DNA of 64,000 nucleotides from Candidatus Saccharimonadota bacterium (GCA_016280905.1 JAEEHN010000006.1:1-64000), one strand, 5' to 3'; positions 10,454 to 20,398 are shown, counted from the stretch's first letter. Notes: generated by a model from the sequence alone, not told the origin. Numbers and translations: made by a program.

Positions 10454-10600
10454 AGAACTCCTTTGGTTAAAGCAAACACAGACTGTTGCTTGTTTGCTGA
10501 GCTGATATTATGTTTTATATTATACTACAGATTACTTGATTAGTCCAGATATTTCGCATTTGAATTTTGTGTTGCTTGTTTGGATGCAAAAGTCTGATTA

Positions 10601-12760
10601 TTACTGAGCTAATGAATCGAATTCGTCCATAGATGTAATAAGAAGATCGCGAGGCTTGTTACCGTTTTGAGGACCGATAACACCGATTTCCTCAAACCAG
10701 ATGGCAAGGCCAGAAACGAAGCCATGACCCTTGCCAAGGTAAGTTTGGAGCATGGCGGTAGAGAATTTACCCTTTGATAAGGAAATCTCAACGGCTTTAC
10801 GGACAAGAGGGTCTTGAGGATCGAAACGACGACCGAGATCGCCAAAATCGCTATTGCCGCTGCCCATGCCCTTGATAGCGACCTGTTGAGAAATAACTTC
10901 ATCATTATATTCTGGTGGACGTTGAGAACGGAGAAAATCGGTAACTTTGTTGATATCTTCGTCGGAAGCCCAGGCGCCCTGAATGCGGCGAGGCTTGCCC
11001 ATCATTTCGGTAGTAAGAAGAAGCATATCGCCTTTGCCAAGAAGTTTTTCGGCGCCACCTTGGTCGAGCATGATGCGAGAATCCATTTGCGAACCGACGG
11101 CGAAGGCAATACGACCTGGAATATTAGCCTTAATAAGGCCGGTAATAACTTTGACCTCTGGACGCTGGGTAGCGAGAACGAGATGAATGCCGGCGGCACG
11201 ACCTTTTTGAGCAACACGAACGATGAGCATTTCAAGGTCTTTACCCGCCATCATCATGAGATCGGCCATTTCATCAACTATGACAACAATGTAAGGCATT
11301 TTGCTTTCTTTGGCAGGATCGTTGGTTTTAGCCATTTTGGCGTTATAGTCGGCGATGTTTTTGACCTTTTCTTCAGCCATAAGACTATAACGGCGTTCCA
11401 TTTCACCGACAGCCCACTTCATGGCGCTGAGTGCCTTTTCGGTTTGAGTGATGATAGGAGTAAGAAGGTGGGGAATGTCTTGATATTGAGCCATTTCAAC
11501 CTGCTTAGGGTCGATAATGATGAGCTTCATGTCGGAAGGGGCATTACGATAAAGAAGTGAGGTAATAAGAGTGTTGGTCATAACAGATTTACCAGAACCA
11601 GTGGTACCGGCAATGAGAAGGTGAGGCATGCTAGCGAGATTGGCGACAACCGCGCGGCCAGAGATATCTTTGCCGACGGCAAAATCGAGCGAATCAGAAG
11701 CTTTCTTCCAATCATTGGATTCAAGAACGCTACGTAGGCGAACATCGGCGGAACGAGCGTTGGGGATTTCGACGCCAACGGAACGAGTGCCCGGAATGGG
11801 GGCTTCAATACGAATTTTATCAACAGCAAGATTGAGGGCAAGTTCTTTATCGCGAGCGAGAATCTTGGAGAGATTAACACCGGCAGGTGGCTTCATGGTG
11901 TACTGGGTGACGCGTGGGCCGACATTGGCGCCTTCCATTTCGACATCGATGCCGAATTCCGCAAGAGTGGATTTAATGATGTAGGCGTTTTGTTGAATGT
12001 TGCCGGCATCGGCGGGAGATTGTTTTTTCTCAAGAAGATCGGTGGTAGGCATCTTCCAGTCTGGATCAGAGACGGCGACGAGGGCAGTAGGTTCTTTAAT
12101 TGGTTCGAGTTTGGCTGGCTTAGTGTCTGAGCGCGAAGGTTTAGACGAATCGGTGGTGGTATCAATAGCACCTACGCCGGAATTAACTTTGATTTCAAGT
12201 TGGCCGAGCTTTTTGCCTTTTTTGGAATCGTCGGCTGTTTCGGATTTGCTATGTTTGACGAGGTTTTTGGTACCCTTAAAGAAAGTGATTGGAGAGAGTT
12301 GAAGAATGAAGGCGGTAGTGATAAAGATGAGAATAATATAAATAAAAATGACAACACCTGGATTGAGGACATTGGTGGCCAGAGAGTTGAGCCAATTGCC
12401 AACAATGCCACCGTGATGCCAGATGGCGGCAATGCCGGAGACCCAGATAATCATGAGAATGCTGGCAATATAGACTGGGATGGCAATGCGATTGTCCTCA
12501 GAACGGAAGATTTTGACGGCGAGATAAACAAGGAGGGCCGGGATAAAATAAGTAGCAGAACCAAGACCTTGGAGAATAAATTTGTGGATATTGTTGAGAA
12601 TAGTGCCACCTTGACCGAACCAAGTAATAACGAAAAAAAGAGCAAGCGCGATCATGAGAACGGCGGCGATTTGGCGCCAGAAGCCACCGGGGAGCTCGTG
12701 TTCTACGGGAGCTTCTTTCCTTTTGGTTTTACGTGTGGATTTGCGCTTTCTTTTAGCCAT
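10601..12760 (-). CDS. ftsK: DNA translocase FtsK
   Basis: TM N-terminus; PHLLIAGTTGSGKSVMTNTLI, HLVLATQRPEVKVITGLIKANIPGRIAFAV; gamma domain. Confidence 0.95.
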   Translation of the reverse strand: MAKRKRKSTRKTKRKEAPVEHELPGGFWRQIAAVLMIALALFFVITWFGQGGTILNNIHKFILQGLGSATYFIPALLVYLAVKIFRSEDNRIAIPVYIASILMIIWVSGIAAIWHHGGIVGNWLNSLATNVLNPGVVIFIYIILIFITTAFILQLSPITFFKGTKNLVKHSKSETADDSKKGKKLGQLEIKVNSGVGAIDTTTDSSKPSRSDTKPAKLEPIKEPTALVAVSDPDWKMPTTDLLEKKQSPADAGNIQQNAYIIKSTLAEFGIDVEMEGANVGPRVTQYTMKPPAGVNLSKILARDKELALNLAVDKIRIEAPIPGTRSVGVEIPNARSADVRLRSVLESNDWKKASDSLDFAVGKDISGRAVVANLASMPHLLIAGTTGSGKSVMTNTLITSLLYRNAPSDMKLIIIDPKQVEMAQYQDIPHLLTPIITQTEKALSAMKWAVGEMERRYSLMAEEKVKNIADYNAKMAKTNDPAKESKMPYIVVIVDEMADLMMMAGKDLEMLIVRVAQKGRAAGIHLVLATQRPEVKVITGLIKANIPGRIAFAVGSQMDSRIMLDQGGAEKLLGKGDMLLLTTEMMGKPRRIQGAWASDEDINKVTDFLRSQRPPEYNDEVISQQVAIKGMGSGNSDFGDLGRRFDPQDPLVRKAVEISLSKGKFSTAMLQTYLGKGHGFVSGLAIWFEEIGVIGPQNGNKPRDLLITSMDEFDSLAQ

Positions 12761-12847
12761 AGATTAATTATAGCACACTTTAGAGAAAAACACAAGAGGA
12801 ATAAAATAGCTGGACCGGCAGATATTCATCCAAAACCGGTCGCAGAA

Positions 12848-12882
12848 TAAAAAAAATACCGAGCAAGCTCGCTATTTTTTCA
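12848..12882. terminator. intrinsic terminator downstream of tRNA-Gln
   Basis: A-run, GAGC-AA-GCTC hairpin, T-run. Confidence 0.6.
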
Positions 12883-12885
12883 TCA

Positions 12886-12960
12886 TGGCTGGACCGGCAG
12901 GATTCGAACCTGCGAATGCTGGGACCAAAACCCAGTGCCTTACCGCTTGGCGACGGTCCA
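12886..12960 (-). tRNA. tRNA-Gln(TTG)
   Basis: cloverleaf with anticodon arm CTGGG-TTTTGGT-CCCAG, T-loop GGTTCGAATCC, encoded CCA. Confidence 0.95.
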
Positions 12961-12999
12961 ATGTGTACTTATTATACCATAAAATGATATAATTTGGAT

Positions 13000-13431
13000 A
13001 TGATTAGGATTATTTGTGGGGGAAAGAAAAATACTGGATGGTGCTCGGTGGCGTGTGCAGAATATGAAAAACGATTACGGAAGCCTTACGAGATACTATG
13101 GCAATTTATGGAAGAAGAAAAAATGGAGAGATTTTTGGAAAAATGGCCGTTTACGAGACGTGAATACGTAATTTGCTGTGACGAACGAGGCGAAAATATA
13201 TCATCAGATGAATTTTCTAAGAGATTGGAGCAGGCGTTTTCCGGCTCAAGAGATGTGATAGTTTTGATTGGCGGAGCATATGGTTTTGCTCCTGAAGTGA
13301 GAGAAAAAGCGGATTTTGTATGGGGGTTTTCAAAATTAGTATTCCCACATATGATAGCTAGACTTATAGCGTGTGAACAGATCTATCGGGCATCTCAGAT
13401 TGCAACAGGCGGGCCATACCATCACGAATAA
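13000..13431 (+). CDS. rlmH: 23S rRNA (pseudouridine1915-N3)-methyltransferase RlmH
   Basis: VLIGGAYGFAPEVREKADFVWGFSKLVFPHMIARLIACEQIYRASQIATGGPYHHE; TATAAT ends 6 nt before ATG. Confidence 0.95.
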   Translation: MIRIICGGKKNTGWCSVACAEYEKRLRKPYEILWQFMEEEKMERFLEKWPFTRREYVICCDERGENISSDEFSKRLEQAFSGSRDVIVLIGGAYGFAPEVREKADFVWGFSKLVFPHMIARLIACEQIYRASQIATGGPYHHE

Positions 13432-13473
13432 TATTCGTTTGATGAGATATTTAGGGCGAATTTTTGAATAAAA

Positions 13474-13505
13474 AAGCCACCCCGGATGGTTGATTGGGGT
13501 GGCAC
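13474..13505. terminator. convergent intrinsic terminator (rlmH / 13520 gene)
   Basis: GCCACCCC...GGGGTGGC hairpin with flanking A-run. Confidence 0.8.
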
Positions 13506-13519
13506 TTTTGAATGGAAGC

Positions 13520-14467
13520 TTAGGCGCCGCGAATCGACATGAAAGCGGTTTCGAGCTCGGGATTCTCACAAACGAGAGTCAAGTGATTGATCTTTTCGCT
13601 GATAATGAGCAGGCGAGCAAGAGTAGTAATGTCGCGAACCCGAAGGTCTAAACATTCTTCTCTGCTAACCAATTTCTCTTTCAGCTCAAGATGTCCGTCG
13701 TCGTCAAGAACGAGTTCGAGATCATCTGACTCGATGCGACCATCAGTGAAAACATAGAGTGAAACTCTCTGTAATTCCGTGATTTCATGGCGGACTGCTT
13801 CCAGTGCCACCATTTTTTCACGTCGGAGAGTTGAGACTTTATTCATTCGGTTTGCGATTTCGTCGGCTTCGGATACGGTCCTGATGTATTTGTCGTGACA
13901 CTGCTGAAGATCGGATTTGAGACGATCGAGCTCGAGTTGTAATTCTCGGAGATTACTAATACGGGCACGGTGCATTTGGTTTAAGGTTTTGTGCTCGCAT
14001 TCCAGTTCGATGACCTCATTGCTTAGAAGATGTTCGTCGGCTTCAAGTGCGAGTCGCCGGTTGAGTCGTTCAAGCGAACCGGGAGTTTGAGTGGGGACTG
14101 CTACCGGAGTGGTTTCGTCCTCATCGTATTCGACGTCGAGGGGTTCAGAATCACAATCAGAATCACAGCCGGGATTGGGATCGAAATCGAGTCCGGGGAT
14201 AAAATTTGGTTCGGGGGTACGCTCGATTTCAGTAGTAGTTTCAGGCTCGGTGACCTTTTTGCGAGCTTTTTTACGGTTAGCTTCAAGCTCTTTGTAGATT
14301 TCTCGAGCCTTGTCGTTGCTACCCTGATGGTAGAGCTGGCCGATACGGGTTTTTAATTCGTTATCGGTGCAAGCGTAGCGTGATTGAATTTCTTCAGGGG
14401 TGAATCCGTTTTTGATAAAGGATTTGAGCTGTCTTGCAGTCAGGGATTGAATAGATGCAGTTGTCAT
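13520..14467 (-). CDS. hypothetical coiled-coil protein with HTH-like N-terminus
   Basis: long ORF, 4-nt ATGA overlap with upstream gene; long helical central part. Confidence 0.75.
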   Translation of the reverse strand: MTTASIQSLTARQLKSFIKNGFTPEEIQSRYACTDNELKTRIGQLYHQGSNDKAREIYKELEANRKKARKKVTEPETTTEIERTPEPNFIPGLDFDPNPGCDSDCDSEPLDVEYDEDETTPVAVPTQTPGSLERLNRRLALEADEHLLSNEVIELECEHKTLNQMHRARISNLRELQLELDRLKSDLQQCHDKYIRTVSEADEIANRMNKVSTLRREKMVALEAVRHEITELQRVSLYVFTDGRIESDDLELVLDDDGHLELKEKLVSREECLDLRVRDITTLARLLIISEKINHLTLVCENPELETAFMSIRGA

Positions 14468-14823
14468 TTTTTAAGATCCTCCAGAATTTCGGAAATAGTT
14501 TCCTGGTCTTCGATGGCTTGTACAACTTCTTTTAGCATGGCGTCGAGTTCCGTCATTGCTATGCCAAAACGCTCATGGAACTTGGCGGTATCTACGGGTT
14601 TAACTGGGGTAAAATTACGACCAGAGTGGTCGGCTTTGATAGGAGACATTAACAATGATTCCCTAGTCACTCCAGCTTTGTCCGCGATTTCACCGAGCTT
14701 TCTGTAAACAATGCTCCATGAAAGATTGAACTTCTTTGCAATTTCAGGAATGCTGTATCCATCCTCGTGCAGCCCAATAAAGGCTTCCATCATTTGTAAA
14801 GTACGCTCGTCTGGTTTTGCCAA
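14464..14823 (-). CDS. small helix-turn-helix protein
   Basis: HEDGYSIPEIAKKFNLSWSIVYRKLGEIADKAGV HTH; TTG start with upstream AGAGGTG SD. Confidence 0.7.
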   Translation of the reverse strand: MAKPDERTLQMMEAFIGLHEDGYSIPEIAKKFNLSWSIVYRKLGEIADKAGVTRESLLMSPIKADHSGRNFTPVKPVDTAKFHERFGIAMTELDAMLKEVVQAIEDQETISEILEDLKK

Positions 14824-14940
14824 GATTTTTCACCTCTTTTTAATTTAACTAGAGCGAGATTTGTTTTTTAATTATAGCACAGTTTAATGATTTTGTCAAT
14901 GAAGAGTGGTTTTTCTAGGGGTTTATGATATAATTTTAGG

Positions 14941-15963
14941 GTGAAGATTTTGGGAATTGAAACAAGTTGTGACGAGACAGCGGCCGCAGTAGTGCGTGAC
15001 GGAGTGGAAATTTTGTCAAATGTGGTAGTGAGCCAGATTGATATTTTTGCAGAGTATGGGGGGGTAATACCGGAGGTGGCAGCGAGAAGTCATTTAGAGG
15101 TGATTTTACCGGTGATCGATAAGGCACTTGCGGATGCAAAATGCTCTTGGGATGACATTGATGCGATTGCTGTAACACATGCACCGGGACTTCTGGGATC
15201 ACTTCTAGTCGGAACATTAACGGCGAGGACGCTTGCGATTTTACATAATAAACCGCTATATGCGGTGCATCATTTGAAATCGCATGTGTATGCAAATTGG
15301 ATTAGTGGAGCTGAAGCTAATTTTCCTCTGCTGGCGATGGTGGTTTCTGGTGGACATACACAGATTTTATACATGCGAGGGCATAATCAGTTTGAAATTA
15401 TAGGGACGACGGTAGATGATGCGGTGGGAGAATGCTTTGATAAAGTGGCAAAAATACTCGGGCTACCATATCCGGGAGGACCGAATATTGCAAGGGTGGC
15501 TTTGTCTGGAAATGAAAACAAATATAGGTTACCACATCCGAAAGTGGAGGGGTTAAATTTTTCGTTTTCAGGGCTAAAAACGGCGGTGTTACGCGCAGTG
15601 CAAAAAGAAGTGGGAATGGAAATTTCATATCCATCACATCTTCTAAAGGATTTGTTGACGCCTGAGCAGGTAGCAGATTTTGCGGCGTCATTCCAAAAAA
15701 CGGCGGTGGGGATTTTACAGGAAAAACTAAAATTGGCTTTAGAAAAATATCCAGATGCGCGGTCGGTAGTAGTTGCCGGGGGAGTATCGGCTAATGCTGC
15801 CCTAAGAAAGGCTCTACCTAAAGCATATTTCCCTACTCCTGCGTTGTCGGGAGACAATGGGGCAATGGTAGGAGCGGCAGCGTATTATGAGATTCAATCG
15901 GGAGTAGAGCCAGTCAACCCATATACTTTGAATATTTATCCGAGAATATCAATCGAAAACTAG
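14941..15963 (+). CDS. tsaD: tRNA t6A synthesis protein TsaD
   Basis: GTG start; ILGIETSCDETAAAVV, VVSGGHTQIL, VVAGGVSANAALR. Confidence 0.96.
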   Translation: MKILGIETSCDETAAAVVRDGVEILSNVVVSQIDIFAEYGGVIPEVAARSHLEVILPVIDKALADAKCSWDDIDAIAVTHAPGLLGSLLVGTLTARTLAILHNKPLYAVHHLKSHVYANWISGAEANFPLLAMVVSGGHTQILYMRGHNQFEIIGTTVDDAVGECFDKVAKILGLPYPGGPNIARVALSGNENKYRLPHPKVEGLNFSFSGLKTAVLRAVQKEVGMEISYPSHLLKDLLTPEQVADFAASFQKTAVGILQEKLKLALEKYPDARSVVVAGGVSANAALRKALPKAYFPTPALSGDNGAMVGAAAYYEIQSGVEPVNPYTLNIYPRISIEN

Positions 15964-15992
15964 GTCTAATGAGGTCTGCAATTATTATCTGA

Positions 15993-18335
15993 TTAAGCAT
16001 GAGTATCGGTGAGAATGCGATCAGAGAGGTGACGCATGAGGTTTTTCATGAGTTCAAAAATTGCGAGACCGACGGCAAGAACGGCGAACATCACGATGAG
16101 ACCATTTTCGGTGAGAAAAGTAAATTCAAAGAAGTCGCGAATGAGGGGAATACCATAAACAACAGCCATGATGCCAATGATGGTAAAAATGAGAGTGGTG
16201 CGGAGTTTATTAAGTGGACGGGAGATCCAATAGATGAGGATGAGGTCGATTGTAAACGTAATAAAAACTGAGGCAGTAGTGAGCTCGGGGCGAGAGAAAT
16301 TATTAATATGAGCAATAATGGAAAGGGTGGCCATACAAATAGAAACAGTGAGGCCGATAGGAAAAGAATATTCGAGAATGTTGCGAATAAAACGATTTTT
16401 GATGCGGTCGGTGTTGCGTTCGAGAGAGAGGATGAGGCCGGGAAAACCGATGCAGGCAAAATTTAAGAGTGTCATTTCGATGGGACTAAAGGGATAATTG
16501 ACGGGGAGAAAAACAAAAGCAACAGCAAGAATAGAGGCATAGACGGTTTTTGCAAGAAAAAGAGCAGTGGAACGTTCTAAGTTGTTAATAGATTGACGGC
16601 CTTCGGCAATAATACTTGGTACGGCTTTAAAATCAGAGTCCAAGAGAACAAATTTGGCAGAGCGACGGGCAGCATCGGAACCTTCGCCAATAGCGAGAGA
16701 GCAGTCGGCTTCTTTCATGGCCAGGATATCATTGACGCCGTCACCGGTCATAGCGACGGTTTTGCCCTGTTTTTTGAGAGCAAGAATGAGAGATTTTTTT
16801 TGAGCAGGAGTGACGCGGGCAAAAATGGTGTTTTCTCTAACGAGTTTGGTGTAATTGGGATTTTTGATGGTCGAAAGATCAACACCAGAGAGATCTTTGA
16901 CGCCGACGCGAGAAACGATAGAAGCGACAGCGGCAAGATCATCGCCAGAGATAATTTTGATGGCTATGTCATTGTCGTAGAAATAGTTGACAATGTCTTT
17001 GGCATCGGAGCGAATTTCGTCCTCGAGATGGATAAAACCAAGCAATTTATCGGTAAATTTTGCCGGTTTTTTTTCTTTTTCAGAATCGGCGCTCATCGAT
17101 ACAACACTACGTTTTATGACTGCAAGAGTACGATAGCCAGCGGAAGAAGATTTTACTTGTTTAATAATTTCCTTGTCGTCAGTGATAAATTCGACGGCAC
17201 CAAGAAGATAGGCGGCAGTTTTGGTTTTCAGACCAGAATATTTACGGTCGGAAGAAAAATCAATGATTTCGGTAATACCTTCTATTTCTTGAATTTTGAC
17301 TTTTTTTAGAAACTTTTGTTTTAAAGCGGTTACGGTAGCATTATCGGTAGCTTGATGGCTAAGAATCGATACTAAGGCCCTTTCAAAGGATTTTTCAATG
17401 GCAGTGTAATCGTGAACGGTCATTTTGCCGGTAGTGAGCGTGCCGGTTTTGTCGATAGCAACAGTGTCAACACGGGCGAGAGTTTCGATGGCGTAGAGGT
17501 CTTGAACGAGGACTTTTTTGCGACTAAGGCGAATAGTGGCAAGTGCGAGAACAGAGCTAGTTAAGAGGACAAGCCCTTCCGGAATCATGTTAATAAGTGC
17601 CGCGACAGTACTAGTGATAGCAATCTCGGCAGTAGTGCCGGCGACACGGAAGCGAGCCCAAAGAACAAGAGCACCAATAGGAATAAGGGCAAACGAAATA
17701 TATTTAACAATATTGTTCATGAGAGTGAAAAGTTTGGAATCGGCGGTTTTGATGGTGCGGGCAGTAGCTTCAAGCTTGGTAACGAGGTTCTGGGAACCAA
17801 CAGCGGTAACAATGGCTTTACAAGAGCCGGAAACGATAAAACTACCGGAAATAAGTTCGTTGCCGGGGAGTTTTTTAATGTTGTCTTGTTCGCCGGTGAT
17901 AAAAGCCTCATTAACCTCAACAATTCCCTCTTCGATTTTACTATCAACGATGACTTGGTCGCCAAGAGAGAAAACAATGAGGTCGCCTTCGACGATTTGA
18001 TTTTGGTCAATTTGAATTGGTTTGCCGTCCCGGATGACAGTGGGGCGCTGTTCGGAGACCAGGCGCATTTTGTCGACGGTTTTTTTGGCACGAATTTCGT
18101 TGACGACACTGATAAGGGTATTAGCAATGGCAATAAAGATAAAAAGCATGTTTTTGTAAGAGCCGACGGCGGCAACCATGATGGCAAGAATGAGGTTTAC
18201 TAAATTAAAGATAGTAAGAGTATTTTTTGTGATAATTTTGGGGATAGAGTTAGATTTACCACGGGAGGTGTGGTTGATTTTACCCTGTTTGATTTTTTCG
18301 GCGACTTGTTCTTTAGTAAGACCAGTGGGGTTCAT
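15993..18335 (-). CDS. cation-transporting P-type ATPase
   Basis: DKTGTLTTG, TGE, IPEGLV, MTGDGVNDILAMKEAD motifs. Confidence 0.93.
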   Translation of the reverse strand: MNPTGLTKEQVAEKIKQGKINHTSRGKSNSIPKIITKNTLTIFNLVNLILAIMVAAVGSYKNMLFIFIAIANTLISVVNEIRAKKTVDKMRLVSEQRPTVIRDGKPIQIDQNQIVEGDLIVFSLGDQVIVDSKIEEGIVEVNEAFITGEQDNIKKLPGNELISGSFIVSGSCKAIVTAVGSQNLVTKLEATARTIKTADSKLFTLMNNIVKYISFALIPIGALVLWARFRVAGTTAEIAITSTVAALINMIPEGLVLLTSSVLALATIRLSRKKVLVQDLYAIETLARVDTVAIDKTGTLTTGKMTVHDYTAIEKSFERALVSILSHQATDNATVTALKQKFLKKVKIQEIEGITEIIDFSSDRKYSGLKTKTAAYLLGAVEFITDDKEIIKQVKSSSAGYRTLAVIKRSVVSMSADSEKEKKPAKFTDKLLGFIHLEDEIRSDAKDIVNYFYDNDIAIKIISGDDLAAVASIVSRVGVKDLSGVDLSTIKNPNYTKLVRENTIFARVTPAQKKSLILALKKQGKTVAMTGDGVNDILAMKEADCSLAIGEGSDAARRSAKFVLLDSDFKAVPSIIAEGRQSINNLERSTALFLAKTVYASILAVAFVFLPVNYPFSPIEMTLLNFACIGFPGLILSLERNTDRIKNRFIRNILEYSFPIGLTVSICMATLSIIAHINNFSRPELTTASVFITFTIDLILIYWISRPLNKLRTTLIFTIIGIMAVVYGIPLIRDFFEFTFLTENGLIVMFAVLAVGLAIFELMKNLMRHLSDRILTDTHA

Positions 18336-18416
18336 GGGATAATTGTAGCATAAAACTTGATGTGGGCTTAGAGTTGACTTAATGGTTTAGGCTGGTTAGA
18401 TTTCGTTACGGGTTTC

Positions 18417-19376
18417 TTATTTAGAATGATGGAGAAGATGGCCGAAAAAACGAGTGTCTTGATAAAGCTTGTATTTAAGTGAGTTTATAATAATGTCGTA
18501 GGTGCCGACATAATGGACTTCATGGCCACCGAAGGATTTTTTGAACTTTGTGAAACCATACCAAGGATGATCCTCGGATGCCTCTTCAGGTGCAATGCCC
18601 CAAAAATCAAAAAACTCAATTCCCTGGTCCTTGGCATCAAAAATGGCGGTAGACAACAATGCTACAGTGGCGGGGAGCTTTTTATAACGATTGTCGGCGG
18701 CGGATTGCATATAATAACGGGTACCAGAATAATCGAAAAAGAGGCTAGCGGCGATAATTTGGCCGTCTTGAGGAAGAGTAATGTCTGGTTCGACATTTTC
18801 TGGTTTTTGATATTTGACAAGATAAAGGGTGGCAAAAGGCTGTTCTAACTCAGTCTTAAGGTAGTGTTCACTGAAAGAATTAAGATTTTTGGTTTTGTAT
18901 AGACGTTTTTGTAGATCAACGAGATAGTGAATGGCAGAAGTATCGGTGGTTTTCTCAACAATAAGGCCTTTTTTGGCAAAAGTATTGTAGCGAGTACGAG
19001 TACCCTGAGAAAAATTGGTAAGAATGGTGGACTTATCTGGGGTTAAGTCAAGAACCCATGTATCTTTGGGATTGAGATCTTTGGATTTTTGAATGTTTTT
19101 AGGGAGATATTGTTTATAGTCGGGATTTTGGGGTTCAATACGAATGAAAATAGCGTTTTGTTGTTTGGCAAGATCATTGAGCGCCTTAAGAGAGTTTTTA
19201 AAGGCGGTAGGGGTTTTGGCGACGGGACCGTAGGGTAAATATAGATAATTCCCTATAGGGGTGTGTTTTTTAATGGCTAAAAAATGATAATCTGTGCCCT
19301 GTTCAAAAAAAGATTCCTCGCCGAGATCTTGTTGGAGTTTTTGCCAGATTCTATCTTGTGTAATTGGATGTTTCAT
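18417..19376 (-). CDS. FemAB-family peptidyltransferase (interpeptide bridge type)
   Basis: RTRYNTFAKKGLIVEKTTD, FFDFWGIAPEEASEDHPWYGFTKFKKSFGG. Confidence 0.85.
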   Translation of the reverse strand: MKHPITQDRIWQKLQQDLGEESFFEQGTDYHFLAIKKHTPIGNYLYLPYGPVAKTPTAFKNSLKALNDLAKQQNAIFIRIEPQNPDYKQYLPKNIQKSKDLNPKDTWVLDLTPDKSTILTNFSQGTRTRYNTFAKKGLIVEKTTDTSAIHYLVDLQKRLYKTKNLNSFSEHYLKTELEQPFATLYLVKYQKPENVEPDITLPQDGQIIAASLFFDYSGTRYYMQSAADNRYKKLPATVALLSTAIFDAKDQGIEFFDFWGIAPEEASEDHPWYGFTKFKKSFGGHEVHYVGTYDIIINSLKYKLYQDTRFFGHLLHHSK

Positions 19377-19690
19377 GTTGTAATATGCCTTATTTCACAT
19401 GCAAAAGCTTGACTGCTTATGGTTTTTATGGTTACATAAGCAATTTGGACGTTGTGATCGAACTTTTTCTCCCAACCAGCGACGTGGGGTTGCTAGGGGT
19501 TAATTTAATTTTAGCGCGAGCAGAATGGTTTGTCAAGTTGGGTTGCCAGCCATGGTGGTTGCTAGCATAACGGAGCGAAAGGGTGAATTTTGCTTATGGT
19601 TTCGGTGGAAAAGAATGGGGAATTGTTGTGAAAAAAATCGCCCTAGTGGTCCAGTAAAGATAAGCCTCTAAGGTGTGCTACAATTAAATT

Positions 19691-19912
19691 ATGGCTTATA
19701 TTAGACGATTTAAGACGACTTCAGGGGCAACGGGAGTGCAGGTGTGTTATAAGGAACAGGGGAAAGTAGTACAAACGATACATGTCGGAAGTGCGTCATC
19801 TGAGGTAGCGCTGACGCGATTAATACGTAAAGCACAGGGAATTATCGATAAAGAAAAAGGGAACCCGATGTTCAACTTGGATAAATTTAACAAAAAATTA
19901 CCCCCGGCGTAA
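19691..19912 (+). pseudogene. 73-aa protein resembling the N-terminus of IS1634/IS4-type transposases; probable remnant or standalone small protein
   Basis: MAYIRRFKTTSGATGVQVCYKEQGKVVQTIHVGSASSEVALTRLIRKAQGII pattern; no downstream DDE domain; TACAAT 6 nt upstream of ATG. Confidence 0.45.
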
Positions 19913-19922
19913 TCGCCGGGGG
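19894..19922 (-). terminator. intrinsic terminator of minus-strand orphan RNA
   Basis: CCCCCGGCG-ATTA-CGCCGGGGG followed on - strand by TAATTTTTTG. Confidence 0.8.
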
Positions 19923-19935
19923 TCAGATAGGGTGG

Positions 19936-19970
19936 GGCTAGCCGTTAGGCCGAGTGCCTAACGGCTAGCC
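19936..19970. repeat. perfect 15-bp inverted repeat GGCTAGCCGTTAGGC-CGAGT-GCCTAACGGCTAGCC
   Basis: direct reading. Confidence 0.95.
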
Positions 19971-20392
19971 ATCTTGCAGTCAGAAAGGAGGGTGGGTTAT
20001 GAACTGTGTCGCAGCAGAAAACGCTCGCCAATCCGGGCCCTCGAGCAAGCTTTGCGTAACTACGCCTATGTGGCTGATGTGGATTGACCTCGCAAAAGGA
20101 AGGGGATGTTGGGAGTTGGTTGACTTACCGCTTTGGTGATTTTTGTTTAGGAAACCCGTATCTATGATAGGGAAGGAGATGTTGTGTTGACGAACGCACA
20201 GGTTGTGAGGGAAAAATATCATCCCCTCCTTGTCTTGCGGTCGCGCGGTCGAAAAACCATCCCCCTTTCTGAGCAAAATTACATAGGTGATTTTCGGAAT
20301 ATCCGAACTCTCACCCTGTAAAACCAAGTTAATGTGCTGGGGCTAATGCGCTGATGTTTTCTAGGGTAAAACAAAAGAGCTTCACTGCCAAT
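19971..20392 (-). ncRNA. candidate large structured non-coding RNA of unknown class
   Basis: own promoter and terminator, elevated GC, several hairpins (TTCGGA-TAT-TCCGAA; GCGTA-GT-TACGC; GCTCG...CGAGC), 5'/3' end complementarity TTG(G)CAGT / ACTGCAA. Confidence 0.5.
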
Positions 20393-20398
20393 AATATT

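Noticed and set aside
10814-11560. Long antisense ORFs over ftsK (10814-11560, 12200-12850) and over the P-type ATPase (16593-17309)
   Set aside because: Opposite-frame shadows of clearly conserved genes; no family motifs.
19980-20327. 115-aa ORF on minus strand as a protein gene
   Set aside because: No recognisable motif, unusual composition, sits within a promoter-terminator unit full of hairpins; better explained as structured RNA.
19971-20392. RNase P RNA or tmRNA
   Set aside because: Could not find the conserved GAGGAAAGTCC/ACAGAA core of RNase P, nor tRNA-like ends, T-loop and tag ORF of tmRNA, on either strand; not excluded without a covariance search.
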